From Polaribacter butkevichii (lineage in GTDB: Bacteria > Bacteroidota > Bacteroidia > Flavobacteriales > Flavobacteriaceae): a stretch of DNA of 64,000 bases. Of the stretch, positions 18,612-27,283 are shown piece by piece (the first letter of the stretch is position 1; each line of letters begins with the position of its first letter). The notes under the pieces were generated by a model. The model searched no databases, was not told the DNA's origin, and worked only from the letters and a program-made list of their open reading frames with translations. Both the position numbers and the translations under genes were made by a program. The DNA is taken from the NCBI RefSeq assembly GCF_038024105.1, contig NZ_CP150661.1, forward strand, positions 1,383,001 to 1,447,000, read 5' to 3'.

Positions 18612-19562
18612 ATGAAAGACACGCGTATTGTTTTTATGGGAACTCCAGATTTTGCTGTTACCATTTTAAAGCATTTGGTAGAAAAAAACTATAATGTTGT
18701 TGGTGTTATTACAGCAGCAGATAAACCCGCAGGAAGAGGACGTAAGTTAAATGAATCTGCCGTAAAAAAATATGCAACTTCGGTAAATTTGCCAATTTTA
18801 CAACCTACCAATTTAAAAAACGAAGACTTTTTAACCACTTTAAAAGAGTTAAAAGCAGATTTACAAATTGTAGTGGCTTTTAGAATGTTACCTAAAGTTG
18901 TTTGGCAAATGCCAAAATATGGTACTTTTAATCTACACGCTTCTTTATTACCTGAGTATAGAGGAGCAGCACCCATACATTGGGCCATTATTAACGGAGA
19001 AACCAAAACAGGCGTTACTACCTTTTTTATTGATGATAAAATTGATACCGGAGAAATTATCTTACAAGAAGAAATACCTGTTTTAGATACAGAAACCGTT
19101 GGTACACTTCATGACAAGCTTATGTTTTTAGGCGCCAATTTAGTTGCAAAAACAATAGACTTAATAGCTACTGAAAAAGTAACGACAACAAAACAACCCG
19201 ATTTAGAAGAAAAATCTGCTTCTAAATTAAATCCAGAAAATTGTAGAATAGATTGGACCGACTCTTTAGATAATATTTACAATAAAATTAGAGGCTTAAA
19301 CCCTTTTCCGGCAGCTTGGACTATTATAAAAAATGGAGAAGAAGAAATAGCAACCAAAATTTATGCAATTCAAAAATCAGAAGAAGAAACACCGCATAAC
19401 TTTGCGATCGGTAAAATTATAGCCACTAAAAAAGAATTGAAAGTGGCTGTTAATGGCGGTTTCATTATAATTAATGAAATAAAACTATCTGGAAAGAAAA
19501 AAATGGATGCAAAAAGTTTATTAAATGGCTATACATTTTTATCAGAAGCCAATGTCTTCTAA
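18612..19562 (+). CDS. fmt: Methionyl-tRNA formyltransferase
   Basis: The 316-residue protein has the expected motifs FMGTPDFAV, NLHASLLPEYRGAAPIHWAI and DTGEI, with a C-terminal tRNA-binding domain. It formylates the initiator Met-tRNA. It starts 2 bp after the recQ stop, so it is cotranscribed. Confidence 0.96.
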   Translation: MKDTRIVFMGTPDFAVTILKHLVEKNYNVVGVITAADKPAGRGRKLNESAVKKYATSVNLPILQPTNLKNEDFLTTLKELKADLQIVVAFRMLPKVVWQMPKYGTFNLHASLLPEYRGAAPIHWAIINGETKTGVTTFFIDDKIDTGEIILQEEIPVLDTETVGTLHDKLMFLGANLVAKTIDLIATEKVTTTKQPDLEEKSASKLNPENCRIDWTDSLDNIYNKIRGLNPFPAAWTIIKNGEEEIATKIYAIQKSEEETPHNFAIGKIIATKKELKVAVNGGFIIINEIKLSGKKKMDAKSLLNGYTFLSEANVF

Positions 19563-19586
19563 AGCCTTTATCAATAAGGTTTTTAT
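19561..19586 (+). terminator. Terminator after fmt
   Basis: Short stem AAAGCCTT / AAGGTTTT (one G-T wobble) followed by T residues, starting at the fmt stop codon. Confidence 0.5.
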
Positions 19587-19666
19587 AGATTTTTGTGTTT
19601 TACAACTAGCTTTATTAACAATTTAGACATATTTATTAACAAAAAGGTACATTTTTAGCACTCAAA

Positions 19667-19697
19667 TTTGCGTAAACCCTTAATCCATCTATATTTG
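19667..19697 (+). promoter_or_regulatory. Promoter of the HU gene (TTTG-N19-TATATTTG)
   Basis: The -33 element TTTG (19667-19670) and the -7 element TATATTTG (19690-19697) are separated by 19 bp, matching the Bacteroidota primary sigma consensus in both boxes and spacing. The predicted leader before the ATG at 19749 is about 45 nt. Confidence 0.75.
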
Positions 19698-19748
19698 TTA
19701 AGCTTTTAAGCGAAAAAATATTCAATTAATTTAAAAAATTTATTTATT

Positions 19749-20021
19749 ATGAACAAGTCAGATTTAATCGATGCAATGGCTGCTGATGCAGGAATTTCTA
19801 AAGTAGCAGCTAAAGCGGCATTAGAATCTTTTACAGATAACGTAACAGCTGCCTTAAAAGGTGGAGATAAAGTTGCTTTAGTAGGATTTGGAACATTCTC
19901 TGTATCTAACAGAGCTGCTAGAACTGGTAGAAATCCTCAAACAGGAAAAACAATCGAAATTGCAGCTAAAAACGTAGCAAAATTTAAAGCAGGAGCTGGT
20001 TTAAGCGATGCTGTAAACTAA
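19749..20021 (+). CDS. hup: HU family DNA-binding protein
   Basis: The 90-residue protein has the classic HU layout: [11 protein letters not shown] start, [11 protein letters not shown], and the DNA-arm motif [10 protein letters not shown] with the intercalating proline. It bends and compacts DNA and also assists recombination. It has its own promoter and a strong terminator; codon use looks more biased than in its neighbours, as expected for an abundant protein. Confidence 0.96.
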   Translation: MNKSDLIDAMAADAGISKVAAKAALESFTDNVTAALKGGDKVALVGFGTFSVSNRAARTGRNPQTGKTIEIAAKNVAKFKAGAGLSDAVN

Positions 20022-20044
20022 AACCTATTGTTTTAAAGTATATT

Positions 20045-20077
20045 TAAAAACTCTCTTTTTTAAGGGAGTTTTTTTTT
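20045..20077 (+). terminator. Terminator after the HU gene
   Basis: Stem AAAAACTCTC / GGGAGTTTTT with one wobble pair, followed by a run of nine or more T. Confidence 0.8.
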
Positions 20078-20123
20078 ATGAATAATTTTGTTATATTTAA
20101 CATAATTATTTAAAATCGATAAT

Positions 20124-20672
20124 TTGAAACTAAATAAAGGTAAATTATTAATTGCAGAACCCGCTATTTTAAATGATAGCTCATTTAATAGAACCATTGT
20201 TTTACTCACAGAACACACTTGTAACAACTCTGTTGGTTTTATTTTAAACAGACCCTTAAATTATACGATTAACGATTTATTACCAGAAATAGATTGTAAT
20301 TTTCCTGTTTATCAAGGCGGACCTGTAGAACAAGATAATTTATATTTTGTACATAAAATTCCACAGCTACTCCCAGATAGTATTGAAGTTGCAAATGGCA
20401 TTTTTTGGGGTGGCAGTTTTGAATGTTTAAAAGATTTATTAAACAATGCAGCTCTAAACACTTCTGACATTCGTTTTTTCTTAGGCTATTCTGGCTGGGA
20501 AAAAGAACAACTAGAAGAAGAAATGAATCAAAATTCTTGGTTTGTAGAAGAAAATGATTCTGAAAATATTTTCTCTATGGATGATGAAAGCCTTTGGAAA
20601 AACAAACTATTAAAAAAAGGTGGCAATTACAAACTTTGGGCAAATGCGCCTAGCGATTTTAATTTAAATTAA
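20124..20672 (+). CDS. YqgE/AlgH family protein
   Basis: The 182-residue protein shows the family motifs GKLLIAEP, GFILNRPLN, GGPVEQDNLYFVHK and FLGYSGWEKEQLEEE. The function of the family is poorly defined. The start is a TTG (TTG AAA CTA AAT AAA GGT), chosen because it gives the family-typical N-terminus MKLNKGKLLI and no in-frame ATG lies near it. Confidence 0.9.
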   Translation: MKLNKGKLLIAEPAILNDSSFNRTIVLLTEHTCNNSVGFILNRPLNYTINDLLPEIDCNFPVYQGGPVEQDNLYFVHKIPQLLPDSIEVANGIFWGGSFECLKDLLNNAALNTSDIRFFLGYSGWEKEQLEEEMNQNSWFVEENDSENIFSMDDESLWKNKLLKKGGNYKLWANAPSDFNLN

Positions 20673-21502
20673 ACACCCGTAATTTGCAATACTTTTAAAT
20701 TACCTGCTATTTTAGACCCAAGCTCTGTTATAAACGTTTTTTTCTTATAACTTGTAACTGGTTGTACCCCAATAATTGCATTTGTTATAAATACTTCATC
20801 AGCTTTTTGAATTTCGAAAGGAGATATTGAAGTCTCTTCTAACGTAAAATCTTTGTTTTTAGATATAATTTCAATCACCTTATTACGAGTAATCCCCTTA
20901 ATACATCCTTCTGTTAAAGCAGGTGTTTTTATAACATTTCCTTTAACTATAAAAATGTTTCCGTTGGTTACTTCTACTACTCCCTTTTTTTCATTTAATA
21001 AAATACAGTTGTCTACATCATTTTCATCAGCAAAAATACTCGCCAATGTGTTTAGCATTCTGTTATTGGTTTTTATGGTAGACAAAAGTCCAGAAAAGTT
21101 GTAAAAATCTTTATATACATCTAATGAATACTTTTCTTTAGTTTGATAAGAACTCTCACTAGCCTCTATGGTGTAATCGATTTTATTTGTTTTAGGTGTA
21201 TAAAGACCACCATCTTTTCTAAAAATGTTTAAACGAACTCTGCACGTATTTGCATCATCAAGAGTAGCAACGGTTTTTAAAATTTCTTGCTCTAAAAATT
21301 CTAAGGTAAATTCTAATGGAATTTTCATGCGTAACATTCTCATAGAAGCCATTAATCTAAAATAATGATCTTCCCAAAAAACAACTTTTTTATGCATTAC
21401 TTTTACGGTTTCAAAAATGGCGTCACCATATTTAAAAGCTCTATTTTCTGAAGACAATTTTACATCTTCTGATTTTAATAATTGTCCATTAAAATTGATC
21501 AT
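20669..21502 (-). CDS. Class IV aminotransferase (PLP-dependent)
   Basis: The 277-residue protein has the fold-type IV signature: RAFKYGDAIFETVK near the N-terminus, a lysine in DYTIEA...SLDVYKDF, and EVTNGNIFIVKGN followed by EGCIKGITRNKVIE. Members act as branched-chain aminotransferases, D-amino-acid aminotransferases or aminodeoxychorismate lyases; which applies here is not clear. The frame extends to 21571, but the ATG at 21502 (MINFNGQLL) fits the family start. It overlaps the convergent YqgE gene by 4 bp. Confidence 0.87.
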   Translation of the reverse strand: MINFNGQLLKSEDVKLSSENRAFKYGDAIFETVKVMHKKVVFWEDHYFRLMASMRMLRMKIPLEFTLEFLEQEILKTVATLDDANTCRVRLNIFRKDGGLYTPKTNKIDYTIEASESSYQTKEKYSLDVYKDFYNFSGLLSTIKTNNRMLNTLASIFADENDVDNCILLNEKKGVVEVTNGNIFIVKGNVIKTPALTEGCIKGITRNKVIEIISKNKDFTLEETSISPFEIQKADEVFITNAIIGVQPVTSYKKKTFITELGSKIAGNLKVLQITGV

Positions 21503-21604
21503 AAATAAGATTTTTTTTAGCCCTGCAAAATTAATGTATTTAAAATATTTAAGCATAAAAAAACTCAACAATAATGCTGAGTTTTATAATAATAAAAAAT
21601 ATTT

Positions 21605-21988
21605 TTAAGCCCCAATGGTATGTCTTAATTCATCTATTTGATTTTCCCATAATTGTTTTGCTTCTTCAACATCATCTTCGTCATCAGCAAAATCTGTAAT
21701 AACTAGAGAGACGTCTTTAGTTAATGCATCTACTTGAATTTTAATTTCAAAGTAGCTATCATCTCCTTCGCTCTCTAACCATTTAAAACGAATTCTATCA
21801 TCTGTTTTTTTAGTGATCAATTCTGCAATTTCTTCTTCTCCTTCCCAGGTAAAACTATACTCTTTCCCTCTAGAATTCACTTTATCTGCAAACCATTCTT
21901 GTAAATTAGATGGTGATGAGATGTATTGATATAACATGTGTGGAGATGCGTGAATTGATATTTCTAGTTCGAATTTTATTTTATCCAT
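21605..21988 (-). CDS. START-like (AHSA1-type) domain protein
   Basis: The 127-residue acidic protein starts MDKIKFELEISIHASPHMLYQYISSPSNLQEWFADKV, the usual beginning of START/SRPBCC helix-grip proteins seen downstream of class IV aminotransferases in Flavobacteriia. It may bind a hydrophobic ligand; none can be named. The ATG at 21988 is preferred to the one seven codons upstream. Confidence 0.85.
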   Translation of the reverse strand: MDKIKFELEISIHASPHMLYQYISSPSNLQEWFADKVNSRGKEYSFTWEGEEEIAELITKKTDDRIRFKWLESEGDDSYFEIKIQVDALTKDVSLVITDFADDEDDVEEAKQLWENQIDELRHTIGA

Positions 21989-22052
21989 TATTATTTTTCT
22001 TAGGCTCACAATATAGTTATTAATTCTTTTTAAAAAAAATTTTAAATAATTA

Positions 22053-22082
22053 TTGCCAGTTAATAAAACTCTACTATCTTTG
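22053..22082 (+). promoter_or_regulatory. Promoter of tRNA-Met (TTG-N19-TATCTTTG)
   Basis: TTG at 22053-22055 and TATCTTTG at 22075-22082 with 19-bp spacing, ending 15 bp before the mature tRNA start. Confidence 0.7.
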
Positions 22083-22097
22083 CAGCCTCAAAACCAC

Positions 22098-22171
22098 GGC
22101 GAGGTAGCTCAGTTGGTTAGAGCGCAGGATTCATAACCCTGAGGTCACGGGTTCAAATCCCGTTCTCGCTA
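22098..22171 (+). tRNA. tRNA-Met (CAT anticodon)
   Basis: A 74-nt cloverleaf: acceptor stem GGCGAGG / TCTCGCT with G-U pairs at both ends, D arm GCTCAGTTGGTTAGAGC, anticodon loop TTCATAA with anticodon CAT, and T arm ACGGG-TTCAAAT-CCCGT; discriminator A, no encoded CCA. The D arm resembles elongator tRNA-Met, but a lysidine-modified tRNA-Ile2 has the same anticodon. The last 43 nt belong to the island repeat, so the 3' part was supplied by the integrated element. Confidence 0.92.
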
Positions 22172-22194
22172 CAAGCTTAAAGTTAATTAAATCA

Positions 22195-22224
22195 ACGAAT
22201 TGTGTCTCACAATTCGTTTTTTTT
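22195..22224 (+). terminator. tRNA-Met terminator
   Basis: Perfect stem ACGAATTGTG / CACAATTCGT with loop TCT, followed by about eight T. The same hairpin recurs at 48902-48924 in the right repeat. Confidence 0.9.
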
Positions 22225-22253
22225 ATGTCTACATTTTTCTTACTTTTACAAAG

Positions 22254-22275
22254 AGTACACGATAAAGTACACGAT
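22254..22275 (+). repeat. Paired arm-type repeat AGTACACGAT (left)
   Basis: AGTACACGAT occurs at 22254-22263 and again at 22266-22275, start-to-start 12 bp. The same pair with identical spacing occurs at 48766-48787 and 48961-48982. I infer integrase or excisionase arm-binding sites. Confidence 0.6.
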
Positions 22276-22281
22276 TGCACT

Positions 22282-23586
22282 ATGAAATTGAATTATTCAG
22301 AGCCAAAAATATTCACTGGAGGAGTTGATATTGGAGCTTGGTCTAAACTCTCAAAAAAAGATAAAAAAGAAGCATTATCCAAAAATTGGTATGTCTATTA
22401 TTCATTTAGAGATCCAATTACAGGAAAACTAAAAAGGCAGACCAATATAAAAGCAGGAGTCAATCTTTATAAAGATAAAAGAAGTAGGATACACATATTA
22501 ACTCAATTAAAAGAAAGTTTAGAATATGTTTTATCAAAAGGCTTCAATCCTTATGAAGACAATAGTTCTTTAGCTGAATTTATCGAAAATCTTCTTTCTC
22601 CTGAAAAAAGCGAAATCAAGAATACACCAACACAAGAGGAAACTCCATTGCATCTTGAAAAAAAGACTGTACAGAAAACACCAATCCTCCACCCTATTAA
22701 TACCTCTTTTGACCTAGCATTAGACACCAAATCTAAAGTTCTAAGTGGAATTTCTTATCAAAATTTTAAAAATAGAATTGAACGATTTAAAAAATGGCTC
22801 AATAAAGAAGGCCATGACCTTAAAGAAGACATTTCAATTATAAATAAGAAACTTGTAATACAATATTTAAACACTGTATTACAAGCTACAAGTCCTAGAA
22901 ATAGAAATAATACACGGATTGACATCAGCTCATTGTTTCAAACTCTTGAAGACAATGAAATCATTGAAAATAATTTTGTTAAGAAAATTAATGTTTTAAA
23001 ATCTGTACCAGAAAGAAATAAAACCTATACTACAACTGAGCAGAAAGATATTTTTAAATATTTAGAAAAACATGATGCAGTATTATATCTTTTTGTTCAA
23101 TTTATATCTTATAATTTTCTTAGACCTGTTGAAGTTTGTCGACTAAAAATTGGAGACATCGATTTAATAGATAAAAAGATTTATGTGAGAGCCAAAAACA
23201 AGCCTGTAAAAATTAAAATCATTCCTGATATATTAATTAAGCAATTACCAGATCTATCTAAATTAAATAAAAACGATTTTTTATTTACTCCCAATGAAAT
23301 TGGAGGCGAATGGGAATCAAAAGAAAACAATAAAAGAGATTATTTTACCAAACAGTTTAAAAAAGTAAAAGACCATTTTGGTTTAGGTAAAGATTATGGT
23401 TTATACAGTTTTAGACATACCTTTATAACGAAGTTGTATAAAGAAATGGCTAAAACAGCAACTCCTTTTGAAGTGAAAAGTAAATTAAAATTAATTACAG
23501 GTCATGCAACAATGGATGCACTAGAATTATACCTTAGGGATATTGATGCTGTATTACCTGAAGATTATTCAAAATTATTAAAGTAA
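22282..23586 (+). CDS. Tyrosine integrase of the tRNA-Met island
   Basis: The 434-residue protein has a phage-integrase SAM-like core-binding region (about residues 155-240) and a catalytic domain with R281 (NFLRPVEVCRLK), R378 in YSFRHTF, H408 in ITGHAT and the nucleophile Y417. The N-terminal YVYYSFRDPITGKLKRQT segment resembles arm-binding domains of Bacteroidota island integrases. I start it at the ATG at 22282 (MKLNYSEPK); the longer frame from 22225 begins directly in the T tract of the tRNA terminator. It is coupled to the next gene by a TAATG overlap. It should catalyse integration at the tRNA-Met 3' end. Confidence 0.92.
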   Translation: MKLNYSEPKIFTGGVDIGAWSKLSKKDKKEALSKNWYVYYSFRDPITGKLKRQTNIKAGVNLYKDKRSRIHILTQLKESLEYVLSKGFNPYEDNSSLAEFIENLLSPEKSEIKNTPTQEETPLHLEKKTVQKTPILHPINTSFDLALDTKSKVLSGISYQNFKNRIERFKKWLNKEGHDLKEDISIINKKLVIQYLNTVLQATSPRNRNNTRIDISSLFQTLEDNEIIENNFVKKINVLKSVPERNKTYTTTEQKDIFKYLEKHDAVLYLFVQFISYNFLRPVEVCRLKIGDIDLIDKKIYVRAKNKPVKIKIIPDILIKQLPDLSKLNKNDFLFTPNEIGGEWESKENNKRDYFTKQFKKVKDHFGLGKDYGLYSFRHTFITKLYKEMAKTATPFEVKSKLKLITGHATMDALELYLRDIDAVLPEDYSKLLK

Positions 23587-24554
23587 TGCAAAGTAAATAT
23601 TATAAAATTATACCAGACCAATTATACAAAACAAATAATCAAGAACTTATAATTGAATACCTAGTAGAAAATAAAATTTGCGGAGAATTTACAAATATTT
23701 TATACACAGGTGAATTTGAAAAAACAGATGTTTTAGGGGAACATTACTCTAAAAGTCGTAGAACTAAAGTCTATGATAGTCAAATTTATTCTAATGAAGT
23801 AATAAATGAATTTTATAGCTTTCTTTTAACTCATTACAAAGCAGGACTTGGAAAACATATAATGTTTAATTTAAAATTACACGAAGACACCTTTGGCTTA
23901 AAAGACTCTAAATGTAAAAAAATTGCCTTATCTTATTTTGAAGTTTATTATAATCAAATTCCTATTAACCCAGGCTTTAAACTAAAATTGGATGAAGTTA
24001 GAAATATAATACCAGCAACAAAGTTTGAATCATTAAAAAGATATAAAGATTGTTTATTTTTAAGTCTTGAAAATAAATCAGAACTAATTATTCCTTATTT
24101 AGCAGGTGATGACAACTATTATAACAGAGATCTATTTGAAAACAATTCAATGATTAAAGAAATCTTTGAGTTTGAAAATAATCTAAAAATTTTAATAGAA
24201 TTAAATAAAAAATTCAAATTTGAAGAGGATGATATTTTTATCCCTAAAACTAAAGCTAAAATAATTTTTAAAGAATACAATGATCAATTTCAATCTTTAA
24301 AACAACTCCAATTCATTGAAGAAAAACTAACTATTGAAGAAAATAGAAAACCCTCATATATTGTTAGTCTGTACTTTTTCTTCAAATTGGAGAAAGTCAA
24401 TTTAAAAATACCGAAAGAAAAAGATTTTAGGGAAATCTTATTAGATTATTTCGACTTGAAACTTAAAAGACTAAAAGTTAATGACTCTAGTAATGATAAG
24501 CACCAAATAAGAATGAGAACTATTCAAAATGAATGGTTAGAATTTATAAAATAG
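23586..24554 (+). CDS. Island protein of unknown function
   Basis: The 322-residue protein is charged and has no signal peptide or membrane segment, nor any motif I recognise. Its start overlaps the integrase stop (TAATG), so it is translated together with the integrase and may assist or regulate integration or excision; this is inferred from position only. Confidence 0.7.
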   Translation: MQSKYYKIIPDQLYKTNNQELIIEYLVENKICGEFTNILYTGEFEKTDVLGEHYSKSRRTKVYDSQIYSNEVINEFYSFLLTHYKAGLGKHIMFNLKLHEDTFGLKDSKCKKIALSYFEVYYNQIPINPGFKLKLDEVRNIIPATKFESLKRYKDCLFLSLENKSELIIPYLAGDDNYYNRDLFENNSMIKEIFEFENNLKILIELNKKFKFEEDDIFIPKTKAKIIFKEYNDQFQSLKQLQFIEEKLTIEENRKPSYIVSLYFFFKLEKVNLKIPKEKDFREILLDYFDLKLKRLKVNDSSNDKHQIRMRTIQNEWLEFIK

Positions 24555-24572
24555 CCCTCTTTTTTTAGGCAT

Positions 24573-24628
24573 GACCCTAAAAACTTAATTCTGACCCTAA
24601 AAGACCCTATATACTCCAAAATGACCCT
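24573..24628 (+). repeat. Phased GACCCT iteron-like repeats
   Basis: GACCCT occurs at 24573, 24593, 24603 and 24623, three times followed by A-rich and once by T-rich sequence. The spacings of 20, 10 and 20 bp are close to whole helical turns, so a protein could bind all copies on one face. The site lies in the gap before the RHH and ATPase genes. Confidence 0.5.
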
Positions 24629-24669
24629 TTTTTTGCCCTTTTAAAATCTTCATTGTATCACGTAATTGC

Positions 24670-24695
24670 ACCTAGTTAATTCTTGTTAATTAGGT
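24670..24695. other. Hairpin upstream of the RHH gene
   Basis: Inverted repeat ACCTAGTTAA / TTAATTAGGT (one wobble) with a 6-nt loop, about 75 bp before the ATG at 24772. It may be an operator or part of an origin; there is no T tract for a terminator. Confidence 0.35.
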
Positions 24696-24771
24696 AGTTA
24701 TCCTTTGATGTAAAATCACCTTACTTTTTAACAAGTATTTATTTTAAAAATATTTAAAACAAAAAGTAAAA

Positions 24772-24981
24772 ATGATTACAACAATTAATTTTAGAATTGA
24801 TCAAGACCAGAAAGAACACCTTCAAATTCTAGCAGATGAAAAAGGTGTGAAAATATCTGTTATTACTAGAGAAATCATAACAGATTATTTAAATAGTATA
24901 AATAGCATTAGCTATGACCCATCAAAAACTATTGGAGAATTCATTCTTCCTATTCCACCAATAGATTCTGACAATCTTTAA
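24772..24981 (+). CDS. Small ribbon-helix-helix-like protein
   Basis: The 69-residue protein has an N-terminal strand (TTINFRIDQDQKEHL) followed by two helices (LADEKGVKISVITREIITDYL), the Arc/MetJ ribbon-helix-helix pattern. It probably binds DNA and could act on the repeats just upstream. It precedes the RecA-like ATPase gene by 10 bp. Confidence 0.7.
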   Translation: MITTINFRIDQDQKEHLQILADEKGVKISVITREIITDYLNSINSISYDPSKTIGEFILPIPPIDSDNL

Positions 24982-24991
24982 AATTAACTTT

Positions 24992-26026
24992 ATGATAAGA
25001 GATAAAGTTAATTTAATAACGAAGGATATAGAAAACAATCAAAAAAAACTTAAAAATAAGGGTTTTGAATATGGTTGTTTAATTATCAAAGAAGCAAATA
25101 CCTGGGTAGAGGAAGCTAAAAACAGACCCATACCCAACATGCTTTTTAGTGAGCTATGGTATGAAAGTGAGCTTTGTATTTTATTTGCAGATACTAATTT
25201 AGGTAAATCTATTTTAGCTGTGCAAATAGCAGACAGTATTAGTAAAGGAAAAGCAATACCTGGGTTCAAACTTGAAAGCCCTCCTAAAAGAGTTCTCTAT
25301 TTAGACTTTGAATTATCTGATAAACAATTTGAAAATAGGTGTTCTGAAGAATATGAAAACCATTATCAATTTAATAAAAATTTTCTTCGTGCAGAATTTC
25401 ATACCGAATTAGAGTTACCTAAAGAGTACAAGAATATTGAAGAATATCTTTGCGCAACCTTGTCAGATATTATTACCAAGACAAAAGTATCTGTTTTGAT
25501 TGTGGATAATCTTACTTTTTTAAGCAGCGAAAATGAAAAAGCAAAAGATGCTTTGGTATTAATGAAAACTCTTAAAAAAATATCTAACACAAATAATGTT
25601 TCAATACTTGTATTAGCTCATACCCCTAAAAGAGATGACTCTAAACCCATTAGTAAAAATGATTTAGCAGGAAGTAAAATGCTAATGAATTTTTGTGATA
25701 GTTGTTTTGCTATTGGTAGTAGTTCTCAAGAAGCATCGTTTAGATATATCAAACAAATTAAGCAACGTAATACAGAACATTTATATCACTCAGAGAATGT
25801 TATTGTTTGCAGTCTTGATAAAGAAACTAATTTTCTAGAATTTCATTTTGAAGATTTTGATTCTGAAAAAGCACATTTACAAACTTCTGGTTCATTGAAT
25901 TTAGAGGAAAGAGACGAGCAGATAAAATTTTTAGTTTCTGAAGGAAAAACCAATGTTCATATAGGTGAAATGTTAAGCTTAACTGAAGGGGCTATCAGAA
26001 AAAGAAGAAAAAAACTAAATATCTAA
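24992..26026 (+). CDS. RecA/RepA-like ATPase (AAA_25) with C-terminal HTH
   Basis: The 344-residue protein has Walker A LFADTNLGKSILA (a variant with NLGKS), a Walker B-like VLIVDNLTFLSS, and LVLAHTPKR further on, as in RepA-type hexameric helicases of plasmids and islands. The C-terminal IGEMLSLTEGAIRKRRKKL is a helix-turn-helix. It likely loads or drives replication of the excised island, together with the DUF6371 primase gene downstream. Confidence 0.82.
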   Translation: MIRDKVNLITKDIENNQKKLKNKGFEYGCLIIKEANTWVEEAKNRPIPNMLFSELWYESELCILFADTNLGKSILAVQIADSISKGKAIPGFKLESPPKRVLYLDFELSDKQFENRCSEEYENHYQFNKNFLRAEFHTELELPKEYKNIEEYLCATLSDIITKTKVSVLIVDNLTFLSSENEKAKDALVLMKTLKKISNTNNVSILVLAHTPKRDDSKPISKNDLAGSKMLMNFCDSCFAIGSSSQEASFRYIKQIKQRNTEHLYHSENVIVCSLDKETNFLEFHFEDFDSEKAHLQTSGSLNLEERDEQIKFLVSEGKTNVHIGEMLSLTEGAIRKRRKKLNI

Positions 26027-26031
26027 GATAG

Positions 26032-26235
26032 ATGGTTGCTTCAGACATATACACAATAGCAAAGGCTCTTTCAAAAGAAGAGTTTATCAAGCTATCCGAT
26101 ATGCTCAGAAGCGATATAAAGAAAAGTGAAATAAAACTGAAAAAGAAAAAGAAATATGAGTTACCAGACTTCACCAAAGAAGATGGCTTACGTTACCTAT
26201 TAGAAAATCACATTCGGAAAAACAAAAAAATATAA
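26032..26235 (+). CDS. Small charged protein
   Basis: The 67-residue Lys/Glu-rich protein starts 5 bp after the ATPase gene, in the same direction. No domain is recognised. Tight spacing and a sensible start make it plausible, but it is short. Confidence 0.5.
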   Translation: MVASDIYTIAKALSKEEFIKLSDMLRSDIKKSEIKLKKKKKYELPDFTKEDGLRYLLENHIRKNKKI

Positions 26236-26275
26236 TCGTACCATTCGTACCAATAAATAGGTACGAATGGTACGA
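26236..26275. promoter_or_regulatory. 16-bp perfect inverted repeat upstream of the primase gene
   Basis: TCGTACCATTCGTACC and its reverse complement are separated by 8 bp (AATAAATA). Each arm itself contains two copies of GTAC(C/G)AAT-like half-sites, so the element is a nested palindrome. It sits between the small charged gene and the primase ATG at 26287, a place suited to an operator or replication origin. Confidence 0.6.
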
Positions 26276-26286
26276 ATTCAAAAAAA

Positions 26287-27150
26287 ATGAAGCATAATTA
26301 CAAATACAGTTTAGATACATCTAGTAAGAAATTTATATGTCCAAATTGCAATAAGAAAACATTTGTGAAATTTATTGACAATGAAACACAACAATACTTA
26401 AATAATAATGATGGTAGATGCGATAGAGAAAGTAAATGTGGATATTTTAAAAAGCCTACATCAAATTGTATTACAAATATTAATAACTGTATCACTGAAG
26501 TAATACAACCTTCGTATCACAATAGAAAAGTATTGCAAGAATATTGTAATACAAAACAACAAAGTAACTTTATAAGCTATTTGTTTAAACATTTTGAACC
26601 TAAAGCTGTATCACAAGCAATAAATTTGTATCACATTGGTACAACAAACTACTGGCATGGCGCAACCATATTTTGGCAAATGGACACAAAAAACGTAATA
26701 CGAGGTGGTAAAATAATGCAATACGATTGTAAAACAGGAAAAAGAGTAAAAAAACCTTTTAATCATGTTAGTTGGATGCACAAACAACTTAAATTAAAAA
26801 ACTTTGTATTACAACAATGTTTATTTGGGCAACACCTTATAAACACTATTTCTAAAAGTGATACAATTTGTATTGTAGAATCTGAAAAAACTGCAATAAT
26901 AATGAGTATTCTGATAACCAATTTTTTATGGCTAGCTACTGGTAGTAAATCTGGTTTTAAAGAAAATATGTTACAACCAATTAAAGAATATAAAATTATT
27001 GCTTACCCTGATAAAACTGAGTATCACAATTGGCAAAAAACATCACTCCTTTTAAATAAACAAGGATATAAAATTGAATGTAGTAATTTATTGGAAAGTA
27101 TTGAATTAGAAAATGGAGGGGATTTGGTTGATTTTTTATATAATAAGTAA
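26287..27150 (+). CDS. DUF6371 protein: zinc-finger/toprim primase-like
   Basis: The 287-residue protein starts with a CxxC zinc-binding module (FICPNCNKKTFVKFID...GRCDRESKCGYF), the typical start of DUF6371 proteins, which pair a CHC2-like finger with a toprim-like domain; here IVESEKTAIIM supplies the toprim glutamate motif and AYPDKTE the following acidic residues. It probably primes replication of the mobile island together with the RepA-like ATPase. Confidence 0.82.
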   Translation: MKHNYKYSLDTSSKKFICPNCNKKTFVKFIDNETQQYLNNNDGRCDRESKCGYFKKPTSNCITNINNCITEVIQPSYHNRKVLQEYCNTKQQSNFISYLFKHFEPKAVSQAINLYHIGTTNYWHGATIFWQMDTKNVIRGGKIMQYDCKTGKRVKKPFNHVSWMHKQLKLKNFVLQQCLFGQHLINTISKSDTICIVESEKTAIIMSILITNFLWLATGSKSGFKENMLQPIKEYKIIAYPDKTEYHNWQKTSLLLNKQGYKIECSNLLESIELENGGDLVDFLYNK

Positions 27151-27283
27151 CATGCTCTAAGGACATCTTAATTCCGTTATTTGTTATGTTTTTTTTAAAG
27201 TTTTCAGCCTGCTCAAAAATCTCTTTAAAAACCTCTTCTTTTGTAATTGGTGGGTAATCATTCTGCTATTATAACATTAGAAA

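Larger units (their letters stand above)
22129..22292 (+). repeat. attL: left copy of the 164-bp island direct repeat
   Basis: Identical over 164 bp to 48836-48999. It contains the last 43 nt of tRNA-Met, the tRNA terminator, two AGTACACGAT arm-type repeats and the first four codons of the integrase. Its position at the tRNA 3' end next to the integrase marks it as the left attachment site. Confidence 0.93.

Noticed and set aside
22225..22281. Longer start of the island integrase
   Set aside because: It would begin in the T tract of the tRNA terminator and add residues encoded by the arm-type repeats; MKLNYSEP at 22282 is the better start, supported by the homologous MKLNFSE in the right repeat.
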